Positions 17,845 to 28,249 of a stretch of DNA of 45,383 nucleotides are shown in pieces. Location: NCBI RefSeq assembly GCF_023228165.1, contig NZ_JALOBS010000037.1, positions 1-45,383 on the forward strand, written 5' to 3'. The first letter of the stretch is position 1, and each line of letters opens with the position of its first letter. Source of the stretch: Methylomonas sp. (GTDB taxonomy: Bacteria > Pseudomonadota > Gammaproteobacteria > Methylococcales > Methylomonadaceae). The translations under genes were made by a program, and so were the position numbers. A model generated the notes under the pieces. It was not told where the DNA came from. It made no database searches and saw only the letters and a list, made by a program, of their open reading frames with translations.

Positions 17845-20800
17845 TTGGGCGTAGTACGTCTAAACCCAGAAAGTTCGAATCCTTCCGGCACTGGTTTATA
17901 AAGGTCATCTTCGCATGGCCAGCGTTTCGCACGACTCTGGAATGCCCTCAAACTATCGATGTCCAACTCGACGACTACGACATGTTCATTCTCACCACCT
18001 CGCAATCTGCAAAGATCTCTTCGATGATGAGCTTTCGCTGGAACTCGAACCCTGCTATCGCCATACTTCCTATTGTTTACCAATGCAATATGGGCATGAA
18101 CATCCAAGCTGGCAGATTCGACGAGCGCCGAAAACGTTTCCAAATCCTGGTTCCACGAAAGAACCATCATGCAGTCGACATAACCCTGAAAATATTTGCG
18201 ATAAGAAATGTTTTGCAATTCCGAGCAAACCAATACCCCAAAATGAAATCCTGCGTGGTCATATATGGGCTTTTGTCGATTGATGAGTCCATCGGTCCAT
18301 TTCCGATCAAATAGTTTCAGCAACACTTGCTCTTCTCCGGGCGCAGGCAAGCATTTTGGCTGACGTATCTGCACCGAAGCGGGAAAGCCCAATCGATCAT
18401 CCAGCAAAACCAAAACGGCTTCGCTATGAATCGAGTCCAAAGCCCCGATTTGATAGTCCAGTCCCGCAATGAGACTGATGTTCGCGTCTCGTAACATCCC
18501 CGAAACGGTATCTATCCATCTTTCGGGTAGAGAAAGTTCTGGAAGTAACAAATGGGTAGGCTTTGGATAGGCAGAAATGGCCGCATTGACGATTCTTTCG
18601 ATGCGGGCATATCTATGAGGAGAAATGTCAGGGCGCCCCTTGGCTGCGGCGATATAGCTGTCGTCATTGGTCAATAAGCTACTGATACCCAATTTGATTT
18701 GCGATTTGCTTTTCGTCCCGAGCTTCGCAAACCTTTTCCCCTGATTGGTATTTTCACTTTCAGAAACGGTGGACGTGTAAACATCGAATCCGAGTAGATT
18801 TCCCCATACCCATATGCCACGCATGGCTCGGGTATATCTGGCCCAAGTCTTGGCCGGATTTTGGACACCGTTGGAAAAAATACATTGTTCGGGAAGAAAC
18901 AGGGGTATCTCTTGGGTGGAATAAGGCCGAGTTGGAAATAAGTAGGGTAATAAAGAGAAATTCTTTCCTGGTTCGCCGTTTTCAGAACAACGACTATTGA
19001 CTCTATTGACCCCTGAAGGATTCGGGGCGGCAGATTCGTCAAGAAAAGCACGCAAATCGATTTCAAAGTCATACAGTCCGTGTAACAGGGTTTCGTCAGC
19101 AACCAATGGACGCTGCCTTGTCGCATCTCTGCGTAAGTGATCTTTATAGGCTGCTTTTGCCCAATCGGATTCCCTCAACAAAATCGACAAGTCTTCGATT
19201 TTCTGAAAATCTATTCCCAATCCAACTTTTTCACAAACCGATAAAGCTGTTTCGGAAAGAGGCCTGATTCCACCTTTTCGTTGGCTCCATCGCAGAGACC
19301 GAGTTATGGCATCAGCACTCAGTTTTCGTACGGCATCATCTAGACCTTCCCATATTGGTTCAATATTTCCAGAGGCCTGATGACCATTGATCTTTATTGG
19401 ATCGGCTTGAGTATGCTTTTTGAGCGTTCGAAGTGACGTAAAAACGGCATCCAATAATTTCGAAGCATCCACCCAATCCATCAAGGCAACGGCCAAAGAC
19501 AAAAGCCTTGGCAAATAATCGATGTGGTCGAGGATCTTATCTGGGCGCAAAATGTGACTATGAGCGAACTCGTAAAATTTGATACGTTCGTCTTTCCAAT
19601 CGTCAGAGCGCAAATCTCTAGCAAACATTTCCACGGCACGGAGTTGAATGGACCAACCCAAGCGACGAACCGACAAACCATCGGCACGACGCAATGTATC
19701 GGCTTCTTCGGAAGGGTGAGCAGCGGCTGTCAAAACCTTCGCGGAAGACATGGATTCCAATCCTTTCAACGAAGGCATCAACCGTCGTTCACTGGATACA
19801 CTGCGAATCTGTGTTTCAATGTTGTCGAGTAAATCCAGTCCCGCTTGCCCTTGTAGGAAAAAAGCTTTTTGTTTGTTCTTCTGTAACGTTAGTTTCGTTG
19901 CGCCTTGAAACCCGCCGGGCAGTTTCAGCTCGATTTCATCCGTATTCCCCGCATTCTTGGGGAAACACACGGTACGTTCTGAAATGAACTTGAGCAGATC
20001 GTTGGTACTTCGAAGATGTCCTGGGTCGCGAAGTACCAAAAAAATATCATCGACGTAGCGGCCATAGTAAATGGGGGCCAATCCCTGTTCTATATCGCGA
20101 TCCAATGAGATCAACAAAGCATTCGAAACGATCCGGGATATGGACAATCCTATTGGTAATCCACCAATTTTGATGTCTTCAGATGAGCACCCCATTTCGA
20201 TGAGTTTTTCAGCCGTAAGTTTTGACCAGCTAATAAGGGCTTTGACGAATGCCTTGGTAAAGTCCAATTCCCAATCATTGAGTTCGATACCTGCCGATGC
20301 CAGAAAACGTTTATTGCTGATGAAAGAAGGATCGATTTGATGGTAGTAACTGGTGAAATCCATTGAGATGGCCACGACCGAGCTATCTCCTTCCAATTCC
20401 TCACGGATCGCATGCATTCCTCGTTCGCGCCACTTTCTATACAACCCGAAATACGGCATGAATGAGCCGATGGTCTCCAGGTGGTAACGGCCTACATTGG
20501 TTTCTATTTCTTCGGGATCAGGTCGGTAACGGCGAAGTCTCGAACCATAGGTAGATTTGGACAAAGCAGCGTCATACTTGTGACCGACCAGATTGATCCA
20601 AAGCGCCGACATCACATGCATTTCAACCGAAAAATCACCAACGAGCCTGAATTCTGGTGTGATTTCGTTGGCAATGCGAAGAAATTCAAAAGCCCTAGTT
20701 GAATCAGAAAAAAAGCAATGGCCACCCAATTCTGCCTTCTTGTCTTCTTTAGTTTTGATTCCCAATTTTTTTGCGGCGACACTAGGTGTCCCGATGTTTT

Positions 20801-21005
20801 CGAGCAATATGCTTTTGGCTTTCCCGGCGTGCAAGCGATCCAAGAGTTCGGACAAGTTTTCGGGCAAGTTGGCTTCGTATTCGGAAAATTGCCTTGCAAT
20901 ACAGATAGATCGTTCGAAATAGCAATCAGCCTTGGCTTTTCGATAGGCATAGAACAGGTCTTTCAATTCGATATCTAGCCACGATTCCCGCATTTTCATT
21001 TCCAT
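17841..21005 (-). CDS. Reverse transcriptase-nitrilase fusion (DRT1/UG1-type)
   Basis: 1054-aa fusion. The N-terminal reverse transcriptase has motif A SMDFTSYYHQID (Asp about 216), motif B GGLPIGLSISRIVSN (about 281-295) and motif C YVDD (317-320), all intact. The C-terminal nitrilase/amidohydrolase domain shows a plausible Glu-Lys-Cys triad: Glu 823 in LPELSLP, Lys about 884 in RQPK and Cys 927 in VLVCSEL. This is the architecture of UG1 (DRT type 1) anti-phage reverse transcriptases. The ATG at 21005 is 15 nt after drmMI; ATG 20993, with GGAA upstream, is an alternative. Its end overlaps the AlbA gene by 4 nt. GC is lower than in drmA (42% in one counted 60-base line against 57%), suggesting a later acquisition. 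No msr/msd-like RNA was recognised nearby. Confidence 0.88.
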   Translation of the reverse strand: MEMKMRESWLDIELKDLFYAYRKAKADCYFERSICIARQFSEYEANLPENLSELLDRLHAGKAKSILLENIGTPSVAAKKLGIKTKEDKKAELGGHCFFSDSTRAFEFLRIANEITPEFRLVGDFSVEMHVMSALWINLVGHKYDAALSKSTYGSRLRRYRPDPEEIETNVGRYHLETIGSFMPYFGLYRKWRERGMHAIREELEGDSSVVAISMDFTSYYHQIDPSFISNKRFLASAGIELNDWELDFTKAFVKALISWSKLTAEKLIEMGCSSEDIKIGGLPIGLSISRIVSNALLISLDRDIEQGLAPIYYGRYVDDIFLVLRDPGHLRSTNDLLKFISERTVCFPKNAGNTDEIELKLPGGFQGATKLTLQKNKQKAFFLQGQAGLDLLDNIETQIRSVSSERRLMPSLKGLESMSSAKVLTAAAHPSEEADTLRRADGLSVRRLGWSIQLRAVEMFARDLRSDDWKDERIKFYEFAHSHILRPDKILDHIDYLPRLLSLAVALMDWVDASKLLDAVFTSLRTLKKHTQADPIKINGHQASGNIEPIWEGLDDAVRKLSADAITRSLRWSQRKGGIRPLSETALSVCEKVGLGIDFQKIEDLSILLRESDWAKAAYKDHLRRDATRQRPLVADETLLHGLYDFEIDLRAFLDESAAPNPSGVNRVNSRCSENGEPGKNFSLLPYLFPTRPYSTQEIPLFLPEQCIFSNGVQNPAKTWARYTRAMRGIWVWGNLLGFDVYTSTVSESENTNQGKRFAKLGTKSKSQIKLGISSLLTNDDSYIAAAKGRPDISPHRYARIERIVNAAISAYPKPTHLLLPELSLPERWIDTVSGMLRDANISLIAGLDYQIGALDSIHSEAVLVLLDDRLGFPASVQIRQPKCLPAPGEEQVLLKLFDRKWTDGLINRQKPIYDHAGFHFGVLVCSELQNISYRKYFQGYVDCMMVLSWNQDLETFSALVESASLDVHAHIALVNNRKYGDSRVRVPAKAHHRRDLCRLRGGENEHVVVVELDIDSLRAFQSRAKRWPCEDDLYKPVPEGFELSGFRRTTPK

Positions 21006-21020
21006 GGGCGTCGATCCATA

Positions 21021-24000
21021 TCAGGGTTTGGCTCTGTAACGAACCGCATCTGGTTCACCTTGTGACTCAATGTATTCGTCTTTCAAGAGTTCATCAATCG
21101 CAGAAAGCCACTCATTTGGATCGGCGCCGCAGCCGTTCAAAATAGCTGATTTGGTGAACCAGCTTTTGTGTGCTTCAAGCCAAGCAAGAATCTGATCAGA
21201 TGCAATTGATCCCCACTGATTTCCAGTTTTTTGATTAGTAGTAGAGGTTTTGAACTCAGAGGGAATAGTAAAAAAATCAAAACTAAGTTGCCTGTCATGA
21301 AATTTCTTTTTTGAAAGTTTTTGCTTAGTCTTTACTTTTGTGACATTAGAACTAAATGCTTTTTGGCCCAACGTTCCCAATGATGGCAACGGAGGTATAG
21401 AGCTAAAGATTTCTTCAACAAAGTTATCGATTAACTCAGGATTTTCACTATTACGAACCTTACTAAGCAATTCATCAGCTCTAAGAATCACGGATTCATT
21501 TAATACCTCAGGTGGTGGAAAAGGAAGCTCTTTTAATTCTTTAACAAGAACTTTTGGGAACATACCCTTAGAAGACTTTGACGATATGAACGATATAAAT
21601 TCAGAAGCCAAGCAGCTATTAAGATATAGCTCAAGAAAACCAAGTAATATTTCATTCCCTTTCGATTTTGGTTTAATACAAATAATACTTGGATTGTGAA
21701 CGGAGTATTCCTTAAATTGTGAGGCAATAATTAATCTTGGTGGCTTGTCAACAATTTCACGAACAAGCACTCTCTTGTCATTAAACCAAGAAGGATCCAG
21801 ATAGTTGGAAACCCATGGACCATAGCTAGCCCACAATCCACTCCATGTGACTTTATATCTTGAAACATCCTTCCCACGTAATTCAGGCACATAGGTTTCG
21901 TCTAACTTTTGCTCTGCATGCCATGGCTTTTCCGAAACAATTCTCTTAGCCTCCGATTCGGCCATTCTTTTTAAAAGCGCGTGTTTATCATATGGCTTAT
22001 ATCCCTGCTTTACAAAAAATAAATCCTCTATCGTTAATGCTCCACTTGGAATTATTACCTCACTGGAATCTATATTTGCCCAATGTGGTCTAGATAATAA
22101 CTTATCCTGATCTAACTTTATTGAATCACCGATATGGCAATCAAGTGATCTTGAATAATAAAATGACTTGGAAGTGTTCTGGTTTGCTTGAAAAGTTAGA
22201 ACACAGCAACGAACTGATGCGCCTCTAAAAATCTCATGCTCAGTCAAATCCGATATAGAAATAATTCGAAATGAATGACAAATATAATCTCGTATTTTTC
22301 TCGAAGAGCCGTTCAATAGTAAGGTATTAGGAAGCACTAAACCGCCCATCCCATTACATTTAAAAATGCGAGTTACTAACTCAACAAAAGCAATTGCAGT
22401 TTCGTAATCCCCAACGTATTGATAGGTAAAGTCGAACCATTTTTTGTGATCAAAATCTACAGTGCTGCCCCATGGCGGATTACCAATAACTGCATGAAAC
22501 CCTTCGTTCTTGTTAGCAAAAACCTCAGGAAATTCTAATGTCCAATGAAATGGTTTATATCGTTTTTTTAACTCCAGTCCGTTAATTACTCGTTTGCGGA
22601 TGTTTTCACCACTAATTAAATCACCTTTCAGATATTGATCTGCTTCAATTGCCAGAGTCATTAAGGCCGCGTCCAAGGAGTTTTCATTGCTGCCAGTTTT
22701 AATAATCTCTGCAATGAATGCGTCAGCAATCCGTTCCGGCGCTTCCAGTTTGGCTTTGGCCTCTTTATCCAATCTGGCCATCGTTTCCACGTCATGGATG
22801 TCCCGAATCGGCATCTGACGCAAGCGTTTGCGCAATTCGATGGCTTCTGCCACGGCCTGTTCGATGTTCCGGCCGAAGAGTCGCATCTGCGTGTTCTTTC
22901 GACCGGGGGTCATACTCAGTTCGGTGAGCTGATCCAGTCGATGAATGCCCAGCAAGCTGTCCCCACAGCGCAGATTGTGATCGAGAAAGCCGAACGGCCG
23001 ACCTTTTGCCAGCGTCACCAACCAGATCGACAGTTTGGCCAGTTCCACCGCCAATGGATTCAAGTCCACACCGTACAAGCAGCGCTCAGCGATCAAGCGG
23101 CGGGCGATGACGATGCGTTCTTCGTCGTCTCTCGGCAAGGGCTCCTCGCCGGTCACGGCGTCGCGAACCTCGCCGTCGACCGTGACGTATTTGCCAGACG
23201 ATTCCGCTTGGGTCCAGGCCTCTACCAAGCGTTCCGCCAACCAGCGGCAGACTTGCACCAAGAACGCGCCGGAGCCCATGGCCGGGTCGCAGACCTTGAG
23301 ATCCAACAGTTCGGCGGCCGACTTGAGTTGCCATTCTTCTCTTGGCTTGCCTTCCGCGGGTCCGACATAGACCACGGGCGTGAGGGTCTCGGTGACGATG
23401 GCTTCGGTCAGGGATTTGGGGGTGTAATGGGTGCCGGTCTCGCGCCGGTCGGAACCGGTGGTGACCATGAACGAGCCGGCGGGATAGACCAGCGGATAAC
23501 CCCAAGGATCGACACGCAGCAGGTTGGCGTAAGGTTTGACGCGATCGCGTAGCACCACGTCGGCGTGACATGCCGTCAGCAGTTTGTCGGCCAATACGTC
23601 GTCGATGGCTTTGACCAGGTCGTTACGGATACGGCTGGCCGAACTGCCGGAACGCTCACGAAGCAATTCGGCCAATTTTTCATCGCCGGTTTTTCGCGCC
23701 GTTTCCAGTTCGGTCAAGGTCACCCAAGGTGACTTGGCGCTCTTGGTGGCGTCCAATTCCAACGTGACGTCCTTGGCAGGCTTGACGGTGCGTTCCAGTA
23801 AGCCTTCGTAGACGTAGCCGATCTGCTCCACGTCCAGTGCCCGATAAGACAAGGTGCGGCCTTGGAATTGCTGGATCGCGTCCAACAGCAATAGGACGGT
23901 GCGGTTGTCGATGGGCAAAGGTTTGGCGGGATCGATGCGCCATTGGCTGTGTTTGTCACGTCCTTCCAGGAAAGGAAACCGGTCCGGATCGAACAAGGAA

Positions 24001-25079
24001 CCACCCAAGGCCGGCATGCGCAGGTTCTCGTGTTCGATGCCGCCGTAGACGGCACGGAACAAGGCCAACAATCGCGACCAGGCGTCCCAACGGCGTTCGA
24101 GGATTTCCGCGCTGTCGGCACGCAATTGCATTCGCAACGTGGACAGAGCATAGTGGGTTTCGTAACGTTCGTCGCCCAACAGTAACAAGCCGCGTTCCTC
24201 GGCGGACAACAGGAACACCAAGCGCATCATCACCGTCAGTGCGGCTTCGTATATTTCGGCGGTCGAGACATCCGCCAACAAGGCGCGGTCACGGTCCAGA
24301 TCGGCTTTGTCCAAGGCCTGAATCAAGACTTCCACCGCACGGCGGACCTGTTCGCCGAGGGCTTCGGTGACTTCGTCTTGGTGTTTCAGCGAGCGATCGA
24401 ACAAAGCCGGCAGTCGTTCCGAATCGTCGACGAAGAAACGGCGAATACCGAGCAGATGCACGAAGGCTTGCAATGTGATCGGCTCCTGTCCCCACAAACG
24501 CGCATACCAGCTGGCGAAAGTGGTGACGGCGCCGACGGGTGCGTCCACCAGCATCCAACGCTCGCCATTGGTAAGCAAGCCCAATCGGCAACCGGTTTGA
24601 CGGCAGAGCTGGACCATGCGTTCCGCCGGACTACTTGCCCAACCATCGCGTTTGCTGGTGGCTTCCAGATCGGTGTGGACCGGAAAAGTCTGGATCAGCA
24701 TCAGTGCATTGCCACTCTGTTCGTCGACCACGGTGGCATCTGGCGCGAGTTTCACACCGTATTCGGGTAAATCGATGATCAGTTTGTCGGGAATGGCCGT
24801 GCTACGCTTCAATACGTCTCCGCGCCCATCCTCGTCCAATTCCAAACCACGGTCGAGTACCTCGGCTATCCAGGCCTGATGCAATTCAGGGAAACGCGGG
24901 TCGTCGTTCTCCAAGGCTTCTCGCCATTCTTCGTAGGCTTGGCGCAGACGTTTACGCTTGTCGACATCCAGTTGTTCTAGGCCTTGCGGGAATACCTCTT
25001 TCAGTACCGGAACCGCCAGGAACGGACCGGAAATTTCGATCAGCGACAACCATTCCGCATGTGAATCAATGAAGCTCAT
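21021..25079 (-). CDS. drmMI: DISARM N6-adenine methylase DrmMI
   Basis: 1352-aa class I DISARM methyltransferase that marks self DNA. S-adenosylmethionine-binding motif I is CDPAMGSGAFLVQ (about 597-609), and catalytic motif IV is GNPPWGS (866-872), typical of N6-adenine methylases. The N-terminal 500 residues resemble the restriction-associated region of type IIG/BREX-like methylases. The C-terminal third should contain target recognition. The coding DNA changes abruptly near 22,700: one 60-base line upstream in the gene (23461-23520) counts 62% GC, and one in the C-terminal part (21661-21720) counts 28%. That suggests exchange of the specificity half. The start overlaps drmD's stop by 4 nt. 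Confidence 0.9.
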   Translation of the reverse strand: MSFIDSHAEWLSLIEISGPFLAVPVLKEVFPQGLEQLDVDKRKRLRQAYEEWREALENDDPRFPELHQAWIAEVLDRGLELDEDGRGDVLKRSTAIPDKLIIDLPEYGVKLAPDATVVDEQSGNALMLIQTFPVHTDLEATSKRDGWASSPAERMVQLCRQTGCRLGLLTNGERWMLVDAPVGAVTTFASWYARLWGQEPITLQAFVHLLGIRRFFVDDSERLPALFDRSLKHQDEVTEALGEQVRRAVEVLIQALDKADLDRDRALLADVSTAEIYEAALTVMMRLVFLLSAEERGLLLLGDERYETHYALSTLRMQLRADSAEILERRWDAWSRLLALFRAVYGGIEHENLRMPALGGSLFDPDRFPFLEGRDKHSQWRIDPAKPLPIDNRTVLLLLDAIQQFQGRTLSYRALDVEQIGYVYEGLLERTVKPAKDVTLELDATKSAKSPWVTLTELETARKTGDEKLAELLRERSGSSASRIRNDLVKAIDDVLADKLLTACHADVVLRDRVKPYANLLRVDPWGYPLVYPAGSFMVTTGSDRRETGTHYTPKSLTEAIVTETLTPVVYVGPAEGKPREEWQLKSAAELLDLKVCDPAMGSGAFLVQVCRWLAERLVEAWTQAESSGKYVTVDGEVRDAVTGEEPLPRDDEERIVIARRLIAERCLYGVDLNPLAVELAKLSIWLVTLAKGRPFGFLDHNLRCGDSLLGIHRLDQLTELSMTPGRKNTQMRLFGRNIEQAVAEAIELRKRLRQMPIRDIHDVETMARLDKEAKAKLEAPERIADAFIAEIIKTGSNENSLDAALMTLAIEADQYLKGDLISGENIRKRVINGLELKKRYKPFHWTLEFPEVFANKNEGFHAVIGNPPWGSTVDFDHKKWFDFTYQYVGDYETAIAFVELVTRIFKCNGMGGLVLPNTLLLNGSSRKIRDYICHSFRIISISDLTEHEIFRGASVRCCVLTFQANQNTSKSFYYSRSLDCHIGDSIKLDQDKLLSRPHWANIDSSEVIIPSGALTIEDLFFVKQGYKPYDKHALLKRMAESEAKRIVSEKPWHAEQKLDETYVPELRGKDVSRYKVTWSGLWASYGPWVSNYLDPSWFNDKRVLVREIVDKPPRLIIASQFKEYSVHNPSIICIKPKSKGNEILLGFLELYLNSCLASEFISFISSKSSKGMFPKVLVKELKELPFPPPEVLNESVILRADELLSKVRNSENPELIDNFVEEIFSSIPPLPSLGTLGQKAFSSNVTKVKTKQKLSKKKFHDRQLSFDFFTIPSEFKTSTTNQKTGNQWGSIASDQILAWLEAHKSWFTKSAILNGCGADPNEWLSAIDELLKDEYIESQGEPDAVRYRAKP

Positions 25080-28000
25080 GCCCGATCTCCTTTTTCCATT
25101 TTAGCGGGAATCAGAAAGATGACGGCGACCGGAAAGGTACGATCATTGAAGCCGGCGTAACGGTGCTGAATGGCTTCGATTTCGCGTTGGCGTTCCTCGG
25201 GGATACGATCCAATCGTGCTTGCAATGCGCCGATGTCGCGCTTGAGCTGGGTTTTCTCGTCGTCGCTGAACATGTCGAATTGCTGAGGCTTTTCGTCTTT
25301 GTGCAATTCGGCTTGGATGGCTTTTTCGAGTTCAGACAGGACGTTGGTGATGTCTTCGATCTCTTGATTCATACGAGCATCCAATTTATTGACCAGTTGC
25401 TTGAGCTTATCCTTGGAACGAGCGTCGACGGTTTGTAGTAAGGCGTTTTCGCTTCGTTCGAAGCGGGCGTGTAACATTTGAAAAGACGCCTCATCCGCCT
25501 TGGATGGTCTGGCCTGCTCCAACCAACCCTCGACGCGCTTTACACCATCTTCTCGTTTGTAACCTTGCTCGCGCAGATAACCGCCGGCATAGGTCAATTC
25601 CTCGTGTAAACGGTGATGGTTGCCGCCGGTGATCATCAAACGAGAAATCACCACCACGGCCACCTCGTTCAGCTCGTTATCCGGAATGCTTCGCACCGTG
25701 ACGCGGTGCAGCTTTTTGACGTCGTCCTGTGCCCATATTTCGGCCCTCAGCAATCGAAGACACATCTGCACCAAGCGATGATTGAGGTGGATCAGTACGA
25801 CATCGTCACGGCCATTGGCGACGGCGTGATCGAACGTGATGGGGCGAGTGACTTGGGTATGGGGATGTCGCAAGCCTTCCTGGCAGCGCGCCCAAGAGCC
25901 GGCAAGTGCTGGCATCTTGAAGACGGAACCATCCGGTGCGGATGGTAACCGAACGGTTTCCAATGGCGGTTTGCCGGCCAATTTCAGCGCGGTTTTCACG
26001 GCCATTTCGATGTGAGTGGACGTGAGGTGAAAATCGTGCCGGGTCTCTAGTAATCGCTCGTGCAATTTGGCGACACGAGCTTTTAGTTCTCGCTCTGCTT
26101 TGACATATTTGCGGGCACCGGCGATCTTGGCTTCGGCGAGGCGGGTATCCAGGTCCGTGAGTGAACCTTCGATCAATCCGGCCATCTGCGGGGCGATGAC
26201 CGGATTGACACTACCCATGTCGGCGCGCATCGAATCCAGTTTACGTAAGGCACGAATGATGTCTTCGCCATGGCCACCAACCTTGTCATTGCCTGAATCA
26301 CCACCGTCTACGGGATGCCAGATCAACACTTCCGAATGCCGCTGACCATGTCGGTCGACACGGCCATTACGTTGCTCCATGACGTTGGGATTGTAGGGAA
26401 TTTCCAGGTGGATCAAGCAATGACAGTGGTTCTGCAAGTCGATACCTTCGGAAGCCGCATCGGTGGCGAGCAGGATACGTACGGCGGAATCGTGAGGTGA
26501 GGTTTGGAAGGCCGCTTTGACTCTCTCACGCTCATCGTGATCCATGCCACCATGAAGGATCTCCAGACGCTCACCGCCAAAACCATTACTGGCAAGGATT
26601 TCATGCAACCATTGATGGGTGGTGCGGTATTCCGTGAAGAGGATGACACGGTTGTCGTTCCAATCGCCATGGGCCTTGAGATGTTCTTTACACCATTCGA
26701 GGACGCTATTGGCTTTGGAATCGGCTTGATTCTTGGCCCGTTGCGCCCAGGACCTGAGTTGATCCAAAAGCTTACGTTGCTCCGGAGTCAATTCGGGCGC
26801 ACGCCGAGAGGCTTCTTCGACGGCTTCTGATTGCGCATTCTCGTAATCCTGGTCGTTGGCGTAATCTTCTTCGACCTTGAGTATCGCCTTGTACAAGATG
26901 CGTTCAGCCATTGCATCGCGCTTTTGCTTAGTGACACTGCCGGACAGCGTGGCAATGTGTTTTTCGAGGGTAGAGGCAAATGCCGCTGGCGATGAAAACA
27001 GGCGTTTCTTTAGCACGCGATTCGTGAAGGCCGTACCGAATGCATCACCATTTTGAGCTGCTGATTTTTCTCGGCTGGCACAATATTCGTTGAGCTTCTG
27101 ATGAATGGCCCTTTCCTCGTCGGTATAGGCCACCAACAACGATTGTAATACCCGCTTGGGATAGATTGGATTTCCATCGGCATCGACCAGATCGCTTTTG
27201 AGGCGACGGATCATCACTTGCGAGAGGCGCTTTTCGTCTGGCAGGATATTGCGTGCGAAGCGCTGGTCGTCGAGGAGTTCCAATAGCGAGGTGAACGATT
27301 CGGTGTAACCGTTGTGCGGCGTAGCCGTCAGGAACAACCGATGCTGGAAGTGGGGTCCGATGGCGCGAATGAAACGGGTGCGTTGGCTTTCCAGGGCATA
27401 ATGCGCGCCGGCCGAAGGAGCAACGTTGTGCGCTTCGTCGACGACCAAGATGTCGAATTTTCTAGGGAAACCGATGTGCGGTGGCAGGACGTCACGCATC
27501 AAACGCAACCCTTCACCCGTCTTCGCCCAGTCCATGGATGTGATGAGCCGGGGATTAGATGTCCAGGGATTGGCGTGAATGCCCCGATCACGACGTAGCT
27601 GCTTGATATAGGCCGTATCGACTATCTGGAATTCGAGACCAAATTTCTCGAGCATCTCGACACGCCATTTTTCTTGCAGGGATGCCGGGCAGACGATCAA
27701 GACGGTACGCGCCCGATGTCTGAGCAGTAATTCCTGAATGACCAAACCAGCCTCGATGGTCTTACCCAAACCCACGTCATCGGCGATCAACAGATTGACG
27801 CGGGCCATGTCGATGGCCCTGACCAGCGGATCGAGCTGGAAGTCTTCGATGCTGACACCGCTTCGGAATGGTGCTTGTAGGAATCCACGATCGGCGTTGG
27901 TTGCAGCGCCCCAACGCACCGCGTCGAGAAAGGCTTCCAACGTATCGGGATCGTCCTGACCGGAAATCGAAGGCAAACCAGCTCTCTCTATGGTGTGGGC

Positions 28001-28249
28001 ACCAGGTTCGATTTCCCAGATGACTTCCAATTCCTCGCCGAGACCATCTTCATCGATGGACGACAAAGTCACTAGATTCTGTTGAGCGTGGTTGGTCGCC
28101 AATTGCGATGAGACCACATCAGCTACGACCCATTGTCGGCGTCGGACTTCCACCAATTGGCCTGGTTCGGGTGGTGTGGCGTAGATTCTAGAGTTTTCGT
28201 CGACCGCTTGATTCATGAGTTCCATCTGTGTCTTCTTCATTATCGTCAT
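25076..28249 (-). CDS. drmD: DISARM SNF2-like helicase DrmD
   Basis: 1057-aa SNF2/SF2 ATPase, the hallmark of class 1 DISARM. Walker A is DDVGLGKTIEAG (about residue 155-170), DEAH is in VVDEAHNVAPS, motif III is LTATPHNG, and motifs V/VI are TDAASEGIDLQ and QRNGRVDRHGQ. The C-terminal 350 residues are helical and charged. It probably remodels or translocates on DNA with DrmMI. The start is uncertain: in-frame ATGs at 28249, 28240, 28225 and 28216 all lie inside the 3' end of vsr, and the last two have better GGAA/GAAG ribosome binding sites. It overlaps drmMI by 4 nt. Confidence 0.9.
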   Translation of the reverse strand: MTIMKKTQMELMNQAVDENSRIYATPPEPGQLVEVRRRQWVVADVVSSQLATNHAQQNLVTLSSIDEDGLGEELEVIWEIEPGAHTIERAGLPSISGQDDPDTLEAFLDAVRWGAATNADRGFLQAPFRSGVSIEDFQLDPLVRAIDMARVNLLIADDVGLGKTIEAGLVIQELLLRHRARTVLIVCPASLQEKWRVEMLEKFGLEFQIVDTAYIKQLRRDRGIHANPWTSNPRLITSMDWAKTGEGLRLMRDVLPPHIGFPRKFDILVVDEAHNVAPSAGAHYALESQRTRFIRAIGPHFQHRLFLTATPHNGYTESFTSLLELLDDQRFARNILPDEKRLSQVMIRRLKSDLVDADGNPIYPKRVLQSLLVAYTDEERAIHQKLNEYCASREKSAAQNGDAFGTAFTNRVLKKRLFSSPAAFASTLEKHIATLSGSVTKQKRDAMAERILYKAILKVEEDYANDQDYENAQSEAVEEASRRAPELTPEQRKLLDQLRSWAQRAKNQADSKANSVLEWCKEHLKAHGDWNDNRVILFTEYRTTHQWLHEILASNGFGGERLEILHGGMDHDERERVKAAFQTSPHDSAVRILLATDAASEGIDLQNHCHCLIHLEIPYNPNVMEQRNGRVDRHGQRHSEVLIWHPVDGGDSGNDKVGGHGEDIIRALRKLDSMRADMGSVNPVIAPQMAGLIEGSLTDLDTRLAEAKIAGARKYVKAERELKARVAKLHERLLETRHDFHLTSTHIEMAVKTALKLAGKPPLETVRLPSAPDGSVFKMPALAGSWARCQEGLRHPHTQVTRPITFDHAVANGRDDVVLIHLNHRLVQMCLRLLRAEIWAQDDVKKLHRVTVRSIPDNELNEVAVVVISRLMITGGNHHRLHEELTYAGGYLREQGYKREDGVKRVEGWLEQARPSKADEASFQMLHARFERSENALLQTVDARSKDKLKQLVNKLDARMNQEIEDITNVLSELEKAIQAELHKDEKPQQFDMFSDDEKTQLKRDIGALQARLDRIPEERQREIEAIQHRYAGFNDRTFPVAVIFLIPAKMEKGDRA

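Noticed and set aside
17841..21020. Retron-type msr/msd RNA next to the RT
   Set aside because: The RT is of the nitrilase-fused type and the flanks are tightly packed coding sequence with no room for such an RNA.
22794..23552. 252-aa ORF opposite drmMI
   Set aside because: Gln/His/Arg-rich antisense shadow of a conserved methylase in high-GC DNA.
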